From Ischnura elegans (taxonomy: Eukaryota; Arthropoda; Insecta; Odonata; Coenagrionidae): DNA of 64,000 bases. Below, one piece after another: positions 10,861 to 22,901 of this stretch. The stretch is from the NCBI RefSeq assembly GCF_921293095.1, contig NC_060257.1, forward strand, positions 93,299,449-93,363,448. The letters run 5' to 3'. The translations under genes were made by a program, and so were the position numbers. Below the pieces are notes generated by a model, which worked only from the letters and a program-made list of their open reading frames with translations, was not told the DNA's origin and ran no database searches. Within the stretch, counting starts at the first letter, position 1. Each line of letters begins with the position of its first letter.

Positions 10861-13085
10861 AAAATTGGAGACTCACAAGAGCACGTTCTACTTAAAGGAA
10901 ACCGGAACCGGAAGTAGACTAATAATAGACTGAGATCTCCAAATTCGTCGCGAAAACTACATTCATGAATACAGTATATATTTAGAATGCTCACGGAGAA
11001 AGACTAGTTCAAATTTTACAATTAAAATAACTCACAATGACCTCAAGAAAAAAATACACCACAGCAAAATGGATAGAGACGATAAACGAGAATACGCACG
11101 AGCAATATTAATGAAAGCCTTCCTAAAGTAGCATTAAAATGTGAATATTTTCCAAACAGTCTTTAATACATTTGGGAGCTTTTCTCACGATATATCTGAA
11201 ACCTACTCTAAAGGCGTGCTCATCGTCATTGCGATCGGTTGTCACTTAAAAATTCCGTATCGGAAATCCTAGAGGGATCACCTTCGACGATGACCGTGAT
11301 CACCTGCACTCTCACTATCACTGGAACCCGTGGTGAAAATATTATCCCAATCCAATTCCTATTTGGTTTTAACTGGGGAAAGAGCAACATAGAACTGCAC
11401 ATTCTTTGGGCAACTTTGGGTTTGACTTTCCCTCAAACACCCCATTTCTCCTGTGGTGCACATCAGTCCTATCTTTATACGATGGCCTGACAACCTTTAA
11501 ATGGATCCTTGGTTTATCCTGACAACCAACTAAATAGAAATTGCTGATCCACACGTCTTCCTCTATCTCCACAGTTTCCAAATCAAGGGCCGCGGAACAT
11601 TCCTCTTGTGACTCAACTTTTTCTGAAAAGCAAGCAACGGCGTAGAATAAAATCAAATAATGCTGCGATACTTTTTTGTGACCACCTCTGGATTCCATTC
11701 TTTTTCCATCTACAACTTCCTTTATCTTTCGGGGTAAACTATGGGACAAGGTAATGTTTAAATATTTTCATTAATTTATAACAAAATATAAGTTCTAAAA
11801 ATACCCAAAAGCCATTTTATTAATCCGCACTGATGAGTGTAAATTAATGTGGAAGATGAATGCTGTAGACGTAGTAGTTTTCTCTCGGTTGAGTTGCAAA
11901 ATTCATGAAGTTGACAAAACGGCTAATTTTTCGGTGCGCGGATCCGCGCACTCGAGTCATTTATTGCACTGGCCGTGTCTACATTTTTGAATTTTTTTTT
12001 GTAAGAAAATAAATCAGAATTTAGGATAAAATTTACTTTAAAATGACGTATAGTTCATTATTATAGCATGAAGTGAAGCAGGATATAAATTTGCAAAGTA
12101 CAGCGGCACATCATTTTGACGCCGACAGTAGAAGAAAACGCTGTCTTCTTGGCTGGCACTCGAATGCATGAGGATCAACGTTGCTCTATATTTTTATATT
12201 TCCTCCCTTGATTTTAAACATCATGGAATTTTCTATGTCCTTCCGTAACTGAAATTGAGCAAGTGCCATAAATAATTTGAGTCCATCGTAACCATCGAGA
12301 AACACCTATCTCGATTTTTGTTCGGAAGTTGAGTTTTTATTCTACGGCGGCCGAATTATCGAAAAATCTCAGTTTCAAGTTATTCAGTCAATGAAATATG
12401 GAAATATTATTTATATTAAAGTTATCTTCGTTCACATAGCTCACGGGTTTATCATTTCGTATATTATACTCTTAATTTTCCGTAACGCTCATCCCGACAG
12501 ACGGCATGCATCGAGGCTTTTCTTCTAATTTCCTCCGTGGGAATGCAGACGAAAATTTTTTCTGGGGTGTTATTGCACAGACGAACATTGCACCACTTGT
12601 AATTTTTCCTTATTTCACCCATGTTCTCCTTTAAACGCAACGTGGCTCTTCCAAACCTGCAGTTACTGGGCTTGGATCTGGACTCCCACTGAACTATGAC
12701 GTCACGGCCAAAGATTAGTGGGGGGGTATTTTTTAGCCCGCGAAACTCGGGAGACTTTTGGGAGTCATTTTATAGTGTACAAACTGAATTTTCAGCGGAA
12801 AAAAGTATATTGCGGTACTAAGTGTTTACTGTATATATATATACATGTATATATCAGCATACTGTTTATAAAAAGTATGCAATTTCCCTAATAGGGAGTA
12901 GACTACTGGTATAGGAGCTGAAAAATTCCGAGGGCAAAGGGTGAAGTCGTTTCCTCAACCTGCCGCACGTTTGCCGGGGCGGCGCCACGTATTCTGGAGG
13001 GCAAGCATTAGCGGGTAAGTTCATTTCCTTATCGTTGAGTGCGTGCTACAGGTGAGTGGAAATGGTGATTTTTGTAATTAATTAA
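10861..13085. other. No recognised gene
   Basis: A 126-codon minus-strand open frame at 11369-11749 has no motif I recognise and overlaps a similar plus frame, so I do not call it a gene. A short TA-rich microsatellite lies at 12830-12860. Otherwise I see no family signature. Confidence 0.4.
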
Positions 13086-13256
13086 TGTTGATGTAGTTGC
13101 CAAATTGGCCGTGAGATGGCATCAGCGCCACCTCACTATTCACCTGTGGTTTGGCCACACACACTTATTCTGTGCAGTCTATTGTATGAGCTCGCCGAAT
13201 AAACATCTATGGATAATTGCATTCTTTTAATTGCTCATGATCGAACCCGATCAACA
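13086..13256 (+). repeat. 5' LTR and primer-binding site of the gypsy element
   Basis: A 171-bp block bounded by TGTTGAT and ATCAACA, followed at 13263-13276 by TGGTGTCAGAAGTG, a tRNA-primer complement. An aataaa signal lies near 13198. Boundaries rest on the inverted termini because no second LTR is in view. Confidence 0.7.
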
Positions 13257-13339
13257 ACGACATGGTGTCAGAAGTGTTAGTGCGAGTTCATGCATAATTA
13301 ATTTCGTCGCGTGTGCGTAATTCGTGGAACGTCACCGTA

Positions 13340-14330
13340 AAATGGACGCAAAAATGTCCGAGTTAAAACCTTTGAATTTAGAAGGGAACGTAGGAAATAA
13401 TTTCCAACTCTGGATACAAAGATTTAAAATCTATTTAAAAGCGCATGCACTTGACAAAGAAAGTGAGGAACGTCAAGTAAACATTTTGTTGAACTACATC
13501 GGTGAAAAGTGCATCTCGGTTTTCAACTCGTTCAATTTGACTGCCAGCGAGAGTACGAAAGTGGACGTAGTCATAAGTCGCTTGAAGAGTACTTCTCTCC
13601 AAAAAAGAGCCTGACGGTGCTGCGGCACAATTTCTTCTGCCGAAAGCAGATGCCAGATGAGAGGTTCGAGGACTATTTCACGGCAGTAATTAACATTAGT
13701 CTGCAATGCGAATTAGGATCGCTACGTGAGGAGCTGACTAAGAGTAAGATAATTTCTGGGTTGGATTCCAAATATTTCGACCTGAAGACCAAATTAATTT
13801 CAGAGGACGACAAGCGTCTTACTCTAGATTACGTGATGAAGTTCCTCAAGAACGTCGAGGCCTCCAGACTGGACGTGGTGACCATGGATCAAGTGGACAA
13901 AGGGGAAGAAGTCTTGTTGGCTGTGAGGAATCGCAGAATGCTAATTGCCGGTAATCCTGGTGCTAAAAGGATAGTGAACTGTAAGTACTGTGGCGGTTCG
14001 CACGGAATAAATAAATGTCCAGCATATGGAAAACGGTGTCGATTGTGTTCAAAGTTGAATCATTTTGCCAATAAGTGTTTAAAGAACAGATCAAGGAAGA
14101 ATGATAACTTAAATTTTAAAATGAAAAATTGTAATTCGTCTAATAATTGTGTGAGTAGAGTTCATGAAGCTCATGAAAGTGATGAGTTTTTCTTGGGAAT
14201 TGCTCTTGTGGCTGAGGATGGAAGTAATTGTCCATTCAAAAATGAACTTTTGAAAAGTTACATTGTACATCAAGAAGAGGTTAAGTTTAAAATTGATTCT
14301 GGAGCTCAATGTAACATTTTGAGTATAAAA
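13340..14330 (+). other. Gypsy gag and protease region
   Basis: The gag-like segment ends in paired knuckles (CKYCGGSHGINKC, CRLCSKLNHFANKC). It is followed by an aspartic protease signature (KIDSGAQCNIL). This order is standard for gypsy elements. Part of the fossil at 13086-19130. Confidence 0.88.
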
Positions 14331-14779
14331 GATTTTAGAAGAGTTGGGTTGAATGAGAAAATAATTAAACCTTGTACTAAAAAGATATTACAATTAGATC
14401 ACTCAAGTGTACCAGTTGTTGGTTGGATTCCTATAAATTTAAGGGATATGACTGGTGTTATAAATACATTACAGTTTGTAATTCTTGGTATTGATTGTGT
14501 TCCAATAATTGGTCTGAAATCCAGCATAAAATTAAATCTAATTCAAGTAAATAATTCGTCAATTGAAGGTGACTCCTCAGGGAAAAAGTTTTGCTTTGAA
14601 ACTGCTTTGGAACCCTTTTGAAACTGCTTTGGAACACCAAAATCTGCATTGGAACTGCTGTGAAACTCATTTCCACTCATTTGTACCAAAAATTAGAAAT
14701 ATGAAGACGTTTGTAACTCATTTGTGATCCCCTTTCGAACTCCTTTGTACAGAGTGTGTTCGTGTGGAACTGCTTTCTA

Positions 14780-15300
14780 CACATTTGGAACTCCTTTTGA
14801 ACGATTCGGCAGGATTTCCAGACGTCATCATTCGTATTGTAACTGCTGTGTACGGAAAAGATTCATTTGGAACTCCTTTTGAACGAGACGACAGGATTTC
14901 CGGTCGTCATCATTCGTATTGTAACTGTTGTGTACTGAGAAGATTCATGTGTAACGGCTTTCCATACATATGATTTTACACTTTCCCGGCGAACAACTTT
15001 AGAAAAATCTTCTCGGGATACCGCGCGGGTAAGATTATTTGAGAGCGCCCGAATAATCAACAACATATGGAGAATGAGTTGTTGGTATATTATTATTTTG
15101 GCGCTCTCAAATAATCTTACCCGCGCGGTATCCCGAGAAGATTTTTCTAAGGCTTTCCATACGTTTACAATTCTTTGTTGAACGATTCGATAGGATTTCC
15201 AGACGTCATAATTCGTATTGTAACTGCTGTATACGGAGACGATTCATGTGTTACTGCTTTCCATACGTTTGCAATTCTTTGTGAACAAATCCATGCGATT
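14780..15300 (+). repeat. Tandem units of about 118 bp
   Basis: Three to four diverged units share the phrase ggatttccagacgtcatc followed by attcgtattgtaactg. One unit is interrupted by the hairpin at 14999-15150. They sit just inside the subterminal repeats of the 14576-16680 element and carry no convincing coding frame. Confidence 0.75.
14999..15150. repeat. Hairpin MITE with perfect 51-bp arms
   Basis: The arms 14999-15049 and 15100-15150 are exact reverse complements by eye (starting TTAGAAAAATCTTCTC). A 50-bp loop contains a further partial inverted repeat around caacaac/gttgttg. The GC-rich ccgcgcggg within the arms stands out from the AT-rich surroundings. It interrupts a tandem unit. 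No clear target duplication. Confidence 0.85.
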
Positions 15301-16689
15301 TATATACGTCATCATTTGTTTTGGAACTGTCTTCTACGCGCCAACATGCCATGGCCAGGTTCAGCCTGATACGTTTGGTCGGTAAACGAAAATTCTTTAA
15401 TATATATGCAATAAAAATGCATAAGTGGTTTAATAAGAAATAGTCGGAAGTCGGTTAATAGAAACGGAACTCCCAAATATTCACTCGAATGAGTTTAAAA
15501 ATTATTCTATTTTCCTTGTTGCTTAAATCGTATTTTTGGGTCCGATTTGAAATGCGACAAGATTATCTTCACTGCGTACCGAGAATCTTGGTTGTGTATA
15601 ATAAAGGTATTCAATAACAACTTCATAGCGCTCGCGTTTTTTTGCGTTTCCAAGTATATTATTATCTCAAAAACATAAATGTCTATACTTTCAAAGTATA
15701 TATACTTCGCACATATAAATATTGAATTTTACGGCATTTTTGCAACCTTTTTTTTCATTGCTTCCGTTCTTTAATATTACCGGAAAAGTAGTATTTTGCA
15801 TAGATTAATATACATAAAACATACCGATGTATTGTCTCCGCGATCCCTAGGAAATAATTATGTCCACATTTGCATCCGTATTTTAGGACTGAATTTTTTC
15901 GCCATGAACCCCTCCTTCGAAAATATATTTCAATGTCGCGGTAGACAAGTTCAATTACCCCGAAAGGCCTTTTTTCGCATTTTCCATTGAATTTTCAGAT
16001 ATATAACATGACTGTTTTCAAGAAAAAACATCCAGAAACGAAGGCATTCCACTCAAAAATGGACACTGAATGATCCACATCAACCACGTAAGATCGGAAT
16101 TAAGCTCTCGGTAAGGACTTTCTTGGCCACCAAAGTCACTTACCCCTCACTCCGCAACATAAAATTATGAAACTTGTTTTAACCTTGTCGAGCTTGAAAG
16201 TCCTTCGCTTATGACTAATGCTTTGGAAAGCAATGGAATTAATGCAAGATGGTGACACTGCCGCACTTCAATTCGCAATATTCATCTTGCCTAAATGTCC
16301 GAAACAGACTAAAATAAACTTCAAGGAAATTGAATACGCCATCTTGAACTGCTACAAAGCAGGTAGCATGGTGTAGGTACAAATGAGTTACAAATGAATG
16401 TCCAACTGGTACAAATCAGTTTCAAAACGGATGAACGGGTGGTACAAACGAGTTCCAAATTTAAATCCAAATGAGTCCCATAGCAGTTTCCAATGGAAAT
16501 CCAAAGCAGTTCAAAATGTGATACAAATGAGTTGATGACATGCTAGGACGCTATGAAGTCATTAACTGCTGTGTGCCGTGTTTCAATTCCACAGCAGTTC
16601 GAAAGCACATACAGATCAGTGGTACAAAGCAAATAGATGACAGTTCCAAATGACTCACACAGCAGAAAATTTTCCCTGAGTCGAGTGTG

Positions 16690-19030
16690 GTATGTACTGT
16701 TGTAAGTGAAGATGTTCAACAGACACTCATCTCTAAAATTAATTCCCAGTTTTCAGAATTGTTTGATGGTAGTGTAGGCACTCTGCCTGGTGTCGTGTCG
16801 ATTGAAGTTAAGGAAAATAGTAGACCTGTTGTTCAAGCAGCCCGTAGGATTCCTTTAAGTCTCCACTCAGAATTAAAAAATGAACTCCAGCGCATGGTAA
16901 CGGCAGGAGTGATTTAACCAATTACCAAGCCGACTAAATGGGTCAACAATATTGTCATTGTGAGGAAAAGGAGTAATAAAATTAGAATTTGCATTGACCC
17001 TGGTGAATTAAATGAAAGTATAATTGTTCCTAAATTTCAATTGCCAACATTTGATGCAATAAAATATAGAATGTGTGGTGCTAAGGTTTTCACTATTCTT
17101 GATGCTTCAAGTGGGTTTTGGATGATGAAGCTGGATGAAAGAAGTAGTGAGTTGTGCACCATTATTACCCCATTTGGGCGTTTTGTCTTTCGCAGAATGC
17201 CATTTGGTGTTTCCAGTGCCTCTGAATTGTTTCATCGATTAATGGCACAAATATTTGAAAATATGGAAGGTACTTGTACTTATTTAGATGACATTTGTAT
17301 TTGGGGTTCTAGTGTAGACGAACTTTACCTAAGAGTGATAAAAGTTCTTCAAGTTGCCCAGAAAAATGGAATAAAATTTAATTTAGATAAATGCCAGTTT
17401 TTCACAAATGAAGCTTCCTTTTTAGGCCATATTTTTTCCGAAAAGGGTGTAAGTCTAGATCCCTCGCGTGTGAGATCCATCACTGAAATGAATCCTCCCA
17501 CTGATAAAAAAGGAATTGAAAGATTTCTGGGTATGACCAACTATGTTTCAATGCATATAAATAACTATTCCACCCTAACAGAACCATTAAGAGAGTTGCT
17601 GAAAAAGAATGTTATGTTTTTGTGGACAGATCGTCAAGAGCAGGCTTTTTAAAAACTAAAGCAAAAGCTAATCACTGCCCCTGTATTACAGTACTTTGAT
17701 GCAAATAAGGATGTTATTCTCTCAGTGGATAGTTCTTCCACAGGCCTTGGTGCAGTGGTTTTACAGGAAGGAAAACCAGTAGCATTTGCATCAAGAGCAC
17801 TTACTTCCACAGAAGTTCGTTATTGTCAGCTTGAAAAGGAAATGTTAGGTATTGTGTTTGGGTGCCTTCGTTTTAGACAGTATGTGTATGGTAGGCAAGT
17901 TCTTGTGGAAACTGATCATCGTCCTTTGGAGACGCTATTTAAAAAGCCATTAAATAAAGTCCCTGCACGCTTGCAACGTATGATGTTAGCAATTCAAGCT
18001 TATAATTTACAAGTCATGTATAAGCCTGGGAAAGAACTGTACATTGCAGATACACTTTCCAGAGCTTCTATTTCCGATGGCGTGGATGCAAATTTAGAAA
18101 GTCTCAATGAGGAAGTAATATGTCAAGCCAAACTGGTAACTGAAAACCTACCTATGTCAAAACCCTTGTGGGAAAAATTTAAATTGGAAACGGAGCAGGA
18201 CAAATGCTTATCTGAGGTGAAAAGGTACATCATTAATGGGTGGCCGAGAAGTAAAAATGAAGTTAGTCTTGTAGTAAGGCCATTTTGGAATTTCAGGGAT
18301 GAATTGACTGTGATTAATGATGTAATTTAAAAAAATAATAGTATTGTTGTTCCTTAAGCCCTGCAAAGGGATATGATTGAAAGGCTTCATGAAGGCCATG
18401 TAGGACTTGTAACAGCAAAAATTAGAGCAAGAAGTGCATTGTTTTGGCCGGGGATTAATAATGATTTGTGTAATGTAATTAGTAAATGTACAACTTGTTT
18501 ACAGTTTAAACCTGTTAATCCGAAAGAACCATTGTTATGGCATAAAGTCCCTGGTATTCCTTGGTATAAACTAGGTGCTGATTTATTTCAATGGAATGGT
18601 AAAATGTATTTGGTGGTAATGGATTACTACTCAAAATATATTCAAGTTGCTAAACTTAGTAATGAGACAAGTCAGTCGATTATCAACCATTGCAAATGCA
18701 TTTTTTCAAGGTTTGGAATACCTGCTATTTTGATAACTGACAATGGTACTCAATTTTCTTGTAAAGATTTTAAGAGATTTGCGTCACAATATGAATTTGA
18801 ACATGTAATTGTGAGCTCCAAATGGTCTCAATCGAATGGTCAGGCGGAAAGTGGAGTGAAAATTGTTAGTATTTTTAAAAAATCTGCCGAATCAGGTGGT
18901 GATATTTATTTGGGTTTGCTGGAGTACAGGAACACCCCGAAGCCATACCTGCCTTCCCCTGCACAAATGCTATTTTCACGGCAGTTGCGGTCAAGAATAC
19001 CTATACTCATAATGCCAATTTAAAACCTTG
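16690..19030 (+). other. Gypsy reverse transcriptase, RNase H and integrase region
   Basis: Readable signatures in order: reverse transcriptase (TILDASSGFWMMKLD, FGRFVFRRMPFG, YLDDICIWG), RNase H (SVDSSSTGLGAVV, ETDHRPLE) and integrase (FWPGINND with the zinc CTTC, MDYYSKYIQV, TDNGTQFS). Part of the fossil at 13086-19130. Confidence 0.92.
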
Positions 19031-19130
19031 TGTGACCAGTGATACTTTAAGTCATGCTTTAAGTAAATGGTCTCGACGCCAGATGGCTCAAAAGAGATAT
19101 TATGACCAGAGTCCTCTAGATTCCTCTCTC

Positions 19131-20020
19131 AACACTACTCTCTCATCATGTCGAGTCGTCGCATAGGCTTCCACTATGGGATTCACGACGTCCGCCATTG
19201 TTAGTACAAACACCCCGTTTTCCCATAAGGAGATGTGGTAAAATTTCTTCGTTTTTTTGGTAAGCGAAGAATGTTGGTAATTTTCGGATAGTTGATATTG
19301 ATTCTCGAAACCTTCAGTAACATAAATACAAATTTTCTAGGCATGACAACAATGGAAACGACGATAATAAAAATAAAACCACGGCAAAGACTAAGCGTAT
19401 TACGACCTGATTGAACCCTTATTTTAATGGGTTGACACCCAATTGCGCTAAATAATCACTGAAAGTACTATTAACGGAAACTCTTACCCTCAGTAAAAAG
19501 GCTCTTTGCAAAATATGTACTGACACAAGCAATTCCGCCGCGAGTTTAATGACTGAAATCAGATAGTAGGACAGCGGGTACATGAATGGGCGTAACCAGC
19601 TGGAAACAGCCCTTCAGCGGCGTAGCGCGGTGGGATCGGACCCCCCCTGCCCCCTCCCCCCCGACAATATGAAAACACAGTTACTTTGATTAATATAAAA
19701 AACAAAATATTGAGAAATGACGAGTTTACAAAAGATTTCTTTGACAAATAAAGTTTTTTCGATCATTAACCCGAACGAAATTCCTGGCTACGCCCCCCCC
19801 CCCCTTAGAAGCGAAAATAAATTAAGCTCGTAACGAAAATTTTAAAGAAATTATTTTTAAAATTATACTCGCATAAGGCATGGAACAAATTTAAAAATCA
19901 TTCTCGTCATTGTATAGGCCAATGAAACGCTGTCATAATTTACTTACAATTTTGGTTTCTTCTTTATTTGCAAAAATGTTACTAATTGAAAGACCACGAC
20001 ATGCCCTCCTTTTTTTGATC
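19131..20020. other. No gene; possible C-rich hAT-like MITE at 19615-19815
   Basis: 19615 starts CAGCGGCGTAGC and an inverted match CCTGGCTACGCC followed by a long C run lies near 19782-19804, as in the common insect MITE type. The flanks cccctt/gccctt are only roughly duplicated, so the call is tentative. The rest shows nothing recognisable. Confidence 0.4.
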
Positions 20021-20028
20021 CTGGGTAC

Positions 20029-20339
20029 CAGTGGAGCAGCGAGGGGGGTTTTGGGGGATAAATTCTCCCCTCCCCCCCCCCCCCCAGAGCTCAAGAGAAA
20101 TTTTTAAGTTTAATCCATTTTACTTAATTGGATTAATATTACCAAGAGAATAGTGTAAGGACTAATAAAATATCCCTCAGAAAGCAGTAAAACTCACCAT
20201 TTATCTTAAAATTCGCCAATTTACTAATCTCGCACCTATCACTAATCCTGGAGGGTATTCTATACCCCCACACACACATGTATTAGTTGCACCTAAACCC
20301 CCCCCCCCTCCCCAGCCTTAGTTCCTAGCTGCATCCCTA
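20029..20339. mobile_element. hAT-like MITE, 311 bp, exact 8-bp duplication
   Basis: An exact direct repeat CTGGGTAC flanks it (20021-20028 and 20340-20347). The ends CAGTGGAGCAGCGAGG and, inverted, TAGGGATGCAGCTAGG match in most positions. Poly-C tracts follow the left end and precede the right end. No coding capacity. An 8-bp duplication and a CAG start fit hAT. Confidence 0.85.
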
Positions 20340-20347
20340 CTGGGTAC

Positions 20348-20956
20348 TCACATGAATAGATGTGCTCAATACCAAACGTGAATGATAGAAACAGACAGAG
20401 GGTATATCTGTTCCAATGATGGTAGTATTTAGCAGTCTGGGGTGATTTGGGTCCTGATGGGGGAATTCGGAGGTCCTTCTTGGAAAATTTTAGGAAACTG
20501 CATGCCCGAAAATGGACTTTGACACTATTTTCACTCTTAAATAGTAGATAAAGTTAATAAAAAAGAAGTTTAGCATGAAAAAATACTATGAAAAGTGAGA
20601 AAATTATTAATGTATTAGGGATCGCTGATATCTCTTTCGTGAATTTGCCCCATAAACGGCAATGAAATCTAAAAAAAGAAACTAAATACAATCTTTTCGA
20701 ATAACCCTACCAAATAAGCACTTGCAGTTTCTTTTTTGTCTTCGGGACACCTAAATCACTTCATTTTTTTACAATGAGTATGCAGTTAAGAAAGCAACAA
20801 ATGAATACGAAAAATTTTATAATTACAAAAAACATTGGTTCAAGTAATCTAAGTAATGAATATCTTTTTTAATTACACCTTTAATATCCCTTCAAGATGC
20901 AGCAGGGCCCCCCTAACCTTGGGTGCCTCAGAGATTGCCAACCTGGCCAGTCCACC
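20348..20956. other. No gene seen
   Basis: AT-rich sequence between two MITEs with no coding signature or repeat that I recognise. Confidence 0.4.
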
Positions 20957-20964
20957 CTTGTACC

Positions 20965-21161
20965 CAGGGGCGGATCCAGGATTTCTTTCTGGGAGGGGCA
21001 CAAGCAAGGCCGTATCCAGGATTTTTTTTCAGGGGGGGCACAAGGAAACCTCGCCATACAAAACGAACGAAATGATAATGGGACCGTTTTAAAAATCTAG
21101 CATATTTTTAAGGGTCTGGGGGGGGCACGTGCCCCCGTGCCCCCCCCTGGATCCGCCTATG
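20965..21161. mobile_element. hAT-like MITE, 197 bp, exact 8-bp duplication
   Basis: Flanked by CTTGTACC (20957-20964 and 21162-21169). The ends CAGGGGCGGATCCAGG and, inverted, CATAGGCGGATCCAGG are typical of a MITE family widespread in insects. The left terminus is partly duplicated inside (gccgtatccagg near 21012). The right duplication overlaps the first two bases of the element starting at 21168. Confidence 0.9.
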
Positions 21162-21567
21162 CTTGTACCCATATAGCAATGCAAGCCAGAATCAAGCTTG
21201 CAGCAACCTAGAAAAAACAAACCTGAATCACGGTTTAGACGCCTTGCTTATTAACACACCAATGCAAGCCCTTCCATTGTTTAGTGCATTTCTAATGGAA
21301 ATAAAATTTAATAAATACAAGCCTAGGTGAACCACTCGGGTAATTTCCTGGGAAATATGTACTTGGAATAGAGAAACAATAACAAAAGAAAACAATTCTA
21401 AAACATTTGTACAATACCTTGAGAAGTAAAAACAGAAAATAATCTAACAGGAATCATGTCAGACCATTCTCAAAAAGCCTAGTAGGTACAGAAAGAGGTA
21501 CTCTTGCAATTAAATCAACATAAAAACTTGTGGGATACAATAAATGAACACCTACCCAGATAGCATG

Positions 21568-21950
21568 CTAAACTTGCAGCAAGCTTGCTGCAAGCTCGTC
21601 ATGACAAAGTTGCAAGTTTGAAGCAAGCTTGTCATGACAAGCCTGCAAGCTTGCGACAAGCTTGAATCAAACCTCCTAGTTACGCTTTTTCAAACTTGCA
21701 GCAAACTTGTCGCCTCAAACCTGCGGCAAACTTGTCGCAACAAACCTGCGGCAAACTTGTCGCATCAAACCTGCAGCAAACTTGTCATGACAAGCCTGCA
21801 GGCTTGCGGCAAGCTTGAATCAAACCTCCTAGTTACGCTTTTTCAAACTTGCAGCAAACTTGTCGCAACAAACTTGCGGCAAACTTGTCGCATCAAACCT
21901 GCTGCAAACTTGTCACATCACACCTACTGAAAACGTGTAGTGTCACACCT
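21568..21950. repeat. Subterminal array, word gcaagcttgc
   Basis: Tandem units of about 20-30 bp around cttgcagcaaacttgtc, with palindromic gcaagcttgc and caagcttg at the left edge and two longer near-identical blocks. Related arrays in opposite orientation lie at 25540-25760 and 29035-29135. An open frame runs through it only because the unit length is nearly a multiple of three; it is not a gene. Confidence 0.85.
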
Positions 21951-22901
21951 GCTACATACTAGGAAAACTAGTTCCACACCTACCATTTAGTGACACTTGC
22001 TGAGGAAAAACTGGCTTAAAATTTCTGCTAAATAAAATGCTCTCCTAAATAATGATCAATTTACAACAACAAAATTGAAAATTTTCCACTCTATCAATTG
22101 TTAGTCATTTCACATGCACAGAATTTGCCTGCTAAATTTATTTAATAAAATGGGCAACAAATAAATGCTGAAGAGTTTATTTTTCTCATTAATTATGTAC
22201 ATGTTGAGGCAGCGGTGGACATACCGAAGATAGATATCTAGTCATCGATAGTTAATCATTATTAATGAAGTGAGTGAAATACTTACAAACTGAATAGGAA
22301 ACATCAAAGACAGAAACACTTTAAAAAATTTATGACCCCCTAGGTCACACATGGTAATAACTAAAATCCAGAAATCTTCAAAAGGTAAAAACATATTGCT
22401 CAAATTTTATCAAAACATTCACAAGTATGCTGATTGGCTTTGAGGATGTAAAATTAAAACTTCATTCTTTTGAATTCTTGTTTAGTTATGGGAGAACAAG
22501 GTTGTGCATGGAACTTACATGGTTGCATACTTATAGATCGTTACTGATGAACTTATTAAGCAAAATTATTGTCTTCATCAGCCTGATCCTCAGTCTGTTT
22601 ATCCTGCCAATCCCTGAAGAGAAAATAGTAATTACTCCATGTGAAATGATATATCATGTATCATTTACTTAAATCAGGGAGGTAAATTGAGAAATTATTA
22701 ACTAATATTCCAAAAAGAATAAGCAATCAGATTTAATAAATGAGATGTCCATATTGTACCCCCACATTCTCATAATGGCGGTAAATAAATCAACTTCCAT
22801 GGAACATTATAGTGTATACCTATTGTAAGAGGGAATGGAAAATATGAAGAAAATGTCTGGGATGATCGAATTAATGTGGCAGAGAAATGAGAAGCGACTA
22901 C

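Larger units (their letters stand above)
14576..16680. mobile_element. 2.1-kb inverted-terminal element inserted in the gypsy element, 2-bp duplication TC
   Basis: The ends read CTCAGGGAAAAAG and, inverted, CTCAGGGAAAATT. The bases tc flank both sides (14574-14575 and 16681-16682). The first and last few hundred bases hold many copies of the words tggaactgcttt and aaactcatttg, in direct orientation at the left and inverted at the right, i.e. subterminal binding-site-like repeats. The interior holds about 118-bp tandem units and a hairpin element. No transposase is recognised, so it is probably non-autonomous. Confidence 0.75.
13086..19130 (+). mobile_element. Ty3/gypsy LTR retrotransposon (Mag-like), fossil with an insertion
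   Basis: A 5' LTR is followed by a primer-binding site, gag with zinc knuckles, protease, reverse transcriptase, RNase H and integrase in gypsy order. It is broken (several breaks) and is split between protease and reverse transcriptase by the element at 14576-16680. No 3' LTR is seen, so the 3' end is lost near 19130. The primer site TGGTGTCAGAAGTG is of the type common in Mag-like gypsy elements. Confidence 0.9.

Noticed and set aside
11369-11749. 126-codon minus-strand frame as a host gene
   Set aside because: No motif, no splice context, and it overlaps a plus frame of similar quality.
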